Positions 31,566-34,149 of a DNA stretch of 34,149 bases are shown piece by piece; position 1 is the first letter of the stretch, and each line of letters opens with the position of its first letter. Under the pieces are notes generated by a model. The model saw nothing but the letters and a program-made list of their open reading frames with translations, was not told the origin of the DNA and did not search any database. The stretch covers positions 1 to 34,149 of the forward strand of contig JAPCWD010000016.1 in the NCBI GenBank assembly GCA_025943965.1, read 5' to 3'. Made by a program: the position numbers and the translations under genes. This DNA comes from Synergistaceae bacterium DZ-S4 (GTDB taxonomy: Bacteria; Synergistota; Synergistia; Synergistales; Synergistaceae).

Positions 31566-33799
31566 TGATCAAAAAGATCTCTTCACAGCTCTTGACCAAA
31601 ACGGTCCTCACGTTCATAACAACCGTCACCATTCTTGCCTGGCCGGTACTTTCGTTTGCTGTTGAGGCAAAACCATTTGTCCCAACTGACCCGATACTGC
31701 CCTTATCGGAAGTCAAAGAGGGAATGGATGCTGAAATAAGGACAGTGCTTCAAGGAACAAAGATATCCAGATTTTCTGCAACATTATTAGGAGTCGTTCC
31801 AAGGAAGACCAGCCCCAAAAATCTCATTTTGATAAGGGTCGACGATCCTTATGTGAGGGCGAACGGAGGCATTGCCGCGGGAATGAGCGGCTCGCCGGTA
31901 TACGTGAAAGGAAAACTTGTAGGTGCAATAGGTTACGGATGGCAGTTCAGCGACAACAACCTCGGTCTTGTAACGCCGATAGAAGAGATGGTCAAGGCAT
32001 TCAACTGGCCTGACAGGATACCTCCGTTCGGAGTGTCTGTGAAGATACCGAAGGAACCGGTCAGCGCCGATATAAAACCGGAGGCAAAAGAAAAGAAGAA
32101 AGATGATCTGAAAGAGGAAGAGCCTGTATCCGAAGACATCAAAGAAAAACCAGATCCCTGTGATTTTGCGATAGAAGGGATAACGTCAGCAGACGTGACA
32201 TCGGCTGACCAATGTCCCGAGGAAGATAACGGAAAAGAAGAAGAACCAGATGATGGCGAAGGACAGGATGAAACTGGAAAGATTTCTGAAGATGCCGTAT
32301 CGGACGACATAAAGACGGGACCGACCTCAGCTGACATCGCAAAGCTATATGACGCTGAGCTTGTTCCACTTGGGATGCCAATACTGGTCGACGGGATCAG
32401 CGGAAGGGTAACAGAGGAGATGAAAAAGAGGCTGGGGCTGCCTCTGATCCCCCTCGGAGGAGCATCCTCGGATGGAAATGCCGTAAAGCTCAAAGCTAAA
32501 CCTGAACCGGGCTCAGCCATAGGCGCATCACTGGCCTGGGGCGACATAGAGATCGGAGGGATAGGCACACTTACAGCCATTTCCAAAGACGGACGCTTCA
32601 TAGGCTTCGGACATCCGATGGCCGGGCAGGGTGCGGTATCATACCCGCTTACTGAGGCGACGATACTCAGGGTGATCCCGGGTATGGAGAGTTCCTTCAA
32701 ACTCGGATACCAGGGGCCGATAGTCGGCATAATTACCCAGGACAGGCCAGAAGCAATAGCCGGTTACGTAGGACGGCTTGCCCCCGCGATAAGTTACAGG
32801 GTAAAGTTCAATGACGTTGACAGCAAAAGGGAGACTGTAAAGAGATTCCAGACTGCTGCGGACTCATTTTCAGGACCGGTTATCGGGAGCATGGGAATGC
32901 TCGGGATAATTGACGACCTTTGGGCAAGAAGAGGAGAGGGCACCGCGATACTCAAATACAGGTTCTACGGTGGCAACCTTCCCAACGGATGGGAGAGGCG
33001 AAATATTTTCTTCTCGGATACGGACCTCATTGGCTCCTTGCTGACCGAGTTTGACAACCTTTCCGAAATATTCTCCCTAAATCAGTTCCAGGAGATAAGG
33101 CCGTTGGGAGTGGAACTTGATGTTGAAGTAACTAGGGATGCCCGTGTAGTCTTTATTGAAAAGCTTGAGATCGCCGAAAAGAAGGATGCGTATGCCCCGG
33201 GCGATAAGATCGAACTGAACATAACGCTCAGGCCTTGGCGAAAAAGATCGATGGTAAAGAGGATCCCGGTCATAGTGCCGCAAAATGCCGTAGGTTTCTG
33301 CGAAATACTTGTCAGGGGCGGAGGGATAATGGAACCTGAGCAGGAATCGCTTGCGACGGGACTCAGGGCTATCTCGAACCTGGACGACCTGCTCAAAGAA
33401 CTCAACATAAAGGAGACCAACAACCAGATAGTCGCCGAGATCGACGGACCCCAATCCATCGAGAAGGATGGCAAGGGCAAGCAGCCCAGCATGGAAGACC
33501 TCTTCGACGACCGTCTCCAGAGCGAGATCCGCGCCGAGCGTATCAAAAAAGGTGCGATGGTGATAGTCGATACCAACTACTATGTAGAGGGTCTCCTCAG
33601 GAAAATGATCAAGATCAAAAGAGTCGGCACCAAATCAGAAGAGGGACCGACTGAAGAGGATGAGGCTGCAATGAGAGCCCAGGCCGAAGCGCTGGAAGCA
33701 GAAGGCGGAGATCTGGAAGAAGCTCCGCCGGAAACGGAAGGATCAATTTCCGTGAAGCGGCGATTAAATCGCCGTGAAGCAATCAGGAAGAAATGGTGA
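31565..33799 (+). CDS. Exported SpoIVB-type (S55) peptidase domain protein
   Basis: 744 residues with a signal peptide (1-32). Residues 45-145 contain GGIAAGMSGSPVYVKGKLVG and YGWQFSDNNLGLVTPIEEM, the S55 serine segment (Ser108/Ser110). Residues 165-260 are an acidic low-complexity linker with recurrent SADI, SEDI, TSAD and SDDI units. Residues 270-420 contain GDIEIGGIGTLTAIS and FIGFGHPMAGQGAVSYPL, the likely His segment. A further 320 residues are unassigned and mostly beta-rich with a charged Glu-rich end. The Ser segment precedes the His segment, opposite to SpoIVB. The last 16 codons, and the stop, lie in repeat E4. Probable substrate unknown. Confidence 0.8.
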   Translation: MIKKISSQLLTKTVLTFITTVTILAWPVLSFAVEAKPFVPTDPILPLSEVKEGMDAEIRTVLQGTKISRFSATLLGVVPRKTSPKNLILIRVDDPYVRANGGIAAGMSGSPVYVKGKLVGAIGYGWQFSDNNLGLVTPIEEMVKAFNWPDRIPPFGVSVKIPKEPVSADIKPEAKEKKKDDLKEEEPVSEDIKEKPDPCDFAIEGITSADVTSADQCPEEDNGKEEEPDDGEGQDETGKISEDAVSDDIKTGPTSADIAKLYDAELVPLGMPILVDGISGRVTEEMKKRLGLPLIPLGGASSDGNAVKLKAKPEPGSAIGASLAWGDIEIGGIGTLTAISKDGRFIGFGHPMAGQGAVSYPLTEATILRVIPGMESSFKLGYQGPIVGIITQDRPEAIAGYVGRLAPAISYRVKFNDVDSKRETVKRFQTAADSFSGPVIGSMGMLGIIDDLWARRGEGTAILKYRFYGGNLPNGWERRNIFFSDTDLIGSLLTEFDNLSEIFSLNQFQEIRPLGVELDVEVTRDARVVFIEKLEIAEKKDAYAPGDKIELNITLRPWRKRSMVKRIPVIVPQNAVGFCEILVRGGGIMEPEQESLATGLRAISNLDDLLKELNIKETNNQIVAEIDGPQSIEKDGKGKQPSMEDLFDDRLQSEIRAERIKKGAMVIVDTNYYVEGLLRKMIKIKRVGTKSEEGPTEEDEAAMRAQAEALEAEGGDLEEAPPETEGSISVKRRLNRREAIRKKW

Positions 33800-33816
33800 A
33801 GCGGTCGTGAAAAACG

Positions 33817-33855
33817 GCTCAGCAATGGCTGAGCATGGCTGAGCGGTTGCTGAGC
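33817..33855 (+). repeat. Heptamer array 5: GCTGAGC-type x4
   Basis: GCTCAGC, GCTGAGC, GCTGAGC and GCTGAGC start at 33817, 33828, 33838 and 33849 (11, 10, 11), linkers AATG, ATG and GGTT as in array 1, followed by CGTCGTAAGGG. Confidence 0.9.
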
Positions 33856-33884
33856 CGTCGTAAGGGGCCAAGGGCAGGGGCGGG

Positions 33885-33950
33885 GAATTGCGGCTTGGGT
33901 TATGCCGCGGAGAATTTGTAGCCTCCAGGCTGCGGGGAATTGCGGCTAAA
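33885..33950 (+). repeat. GAATT units alternating with short hairpins (E4)
   Basis: GAATT starts at 33885, 33912 and 33937 (27, 25). Spacers fold as GCGGC/GCCGC (33890-33908), GTAGCC/GGCTGC (33918-33933) and a shorter CGGC/GCCG stem. Confidence 0.7.
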
Positions 33951-34000
33951 GGCCGAGGAGCCCCAAAATCAACGTCTTTATCGGTCTTAACCTAAGTCAC

Positions 34001-34042
34001 CGTCGTTCCCGCATGTCCCTATCGGGAATCCAGATACCGTCT
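34001..34042. repeat. dRS3-like inverted repeat with conserved flank
   Basis: CGTCGTTCCCG and CGGGAATCCAG flank an 11-bp centre. The flank ATCCAGATACCGTCT recurs in inverted orientation in E3 near 30018-30033, apart from one-base differences. The layout resembles the widespread CGTCATTCCC...GGGAATCCAG repeats, including neisserial dRS3. Confidence 0.7.
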
Positions 34043-34105
34043 CAGCTGTCAAGTATAAAAGTAAACTTTGTTTCTTGTATCTCGAAAGTAATGATCCATC
34101 TTGCG

Positions 34106-34125
34106 GCCGCCGGTTTTTCGGCGGC
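34106..34125. terminator. GC-rich hairpin near the right edge
   Basis: GCCGCCG (34106-34112) pairs with CGGCGGC (34119-34125) around GTTTTT, followed by a weak T-rich tail. It could terminate transcripts leaving the S55 gene, or one from the next gene reading leftward. Confidence 0.4.
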
Positions 34126-34149
34126 TGTCTTATTTGCTGCCTTACGTTA

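Larger units (their letters stand above)
33752..34045. repeat. Composite repeat element E4
   Basis: It begins inside the S55 gene with GTGAAGC at 33752, 33774 and 33796 (22-bp steps) and GTGAAAA at 33807, then array 5 (33817-33855), a GAATT/hairpin series (33885-33950), and a dRS3-like inverted repeat (34006-34028). GTGAAGC at 33796 carries the gene's stop codon. Beyond 34045 to the window end I see no gene. If the element has a right arm it is absent or lost. Confidence 0.8.

Overview
The window is a bacterial chromosome segment of about 34 kb. It encodes lipid A and outer-membrane assembly genes (bamA, lpxD, lpxC, fabZ, lpxA, kdsC, an LptF/LptG permease), so the host has a Gram-negative-type envelope. 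It also carries a gene order otherwise typical of Firmicutes (rbgA-rnhB, dprA-topA-trmFO-xerC/codV-codY), uses UGA as selenocysteine in selD, and starts many genes at TTG or GTG. A DUF501 gene and a large S55-peptidase protein also occur. Together these suggest Synergistota; a diderm Firmicute (Negativicutes) is the main alternative. The phylum is an inference from gene content, not from a database match.

Layout. (1) 1-2983 is AT-rich accessory DNA: a small phage-like ORF, a DUF3825 gene and a P4-type integrase, ending at a tRNA-Val(CAC) gene that is the probable integration site. The element continues past the left edge. (2) 3209-12756 is a tightly packed plus-strand run, mostly with overlapping or abutting genes: dapF, lepB, rbgA, rnhB, yraN, comM, dprA, topA, trmFO. 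(3) 12752-13277 is a composite repeat element (E1). (4) 13338-16672 holds a CodY-box-like palindrome, a promoter giving a leaderless xerC mRNA, then codY, a CheY-like regulator, an S1-domain protein and a DUF501 protein. (5) 16710-17053 is a tRNA Lys-Glu-Thr operon with its own promoter and terminator. (6) 17140-17428 is a second repeat element (E2). (7) 17462-29666 holds a phosphoglycerate-mutase-family gene, a sigma factor, a small membrane protein, bamA, an exported protein, the lpx cluster, birA and selenocysteine-containing selD. (8) 29661-30356 is repeat element E3. (9) 30440-33799 holds prfB with its +1 frameshift site, followed by a large exported S55-family protein. (10) 33752-34045 is repeat element E4, which begins inside the coding sequence.

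The most unusual signal is the repeat family. Four gene-free or nearly gene-free stretches share a modular architecture. Five arrays each contain four heptamers whose start-to-start spacing is exactly 11, 10 and 11 bp. The heptamer differs between arrays (GCTGAGC, GCTAAGC, GTCAAAC) but is nearly constant within an array. In three elements the array is followed by GAATT-centred units with a period of about 25 bp, separated by short hairpins; one hairpin shows a compensatory base-pair change between elements. Next come dRS3-like inverted repeats. Three elements start exactly at the stop codon of the upstream gene. I know of no named repeat family with this design.

Other points of note: SelD is itself a selenoprotein with a clear bacterial SECIS hairpin; prfB has the CTTTGAC shift site without an obvious upstream Shine-Dalgarno-like stimulator; and a 14/15 match to the Firmicutes CodY box lies just upstream of the xerC-codY promoter.
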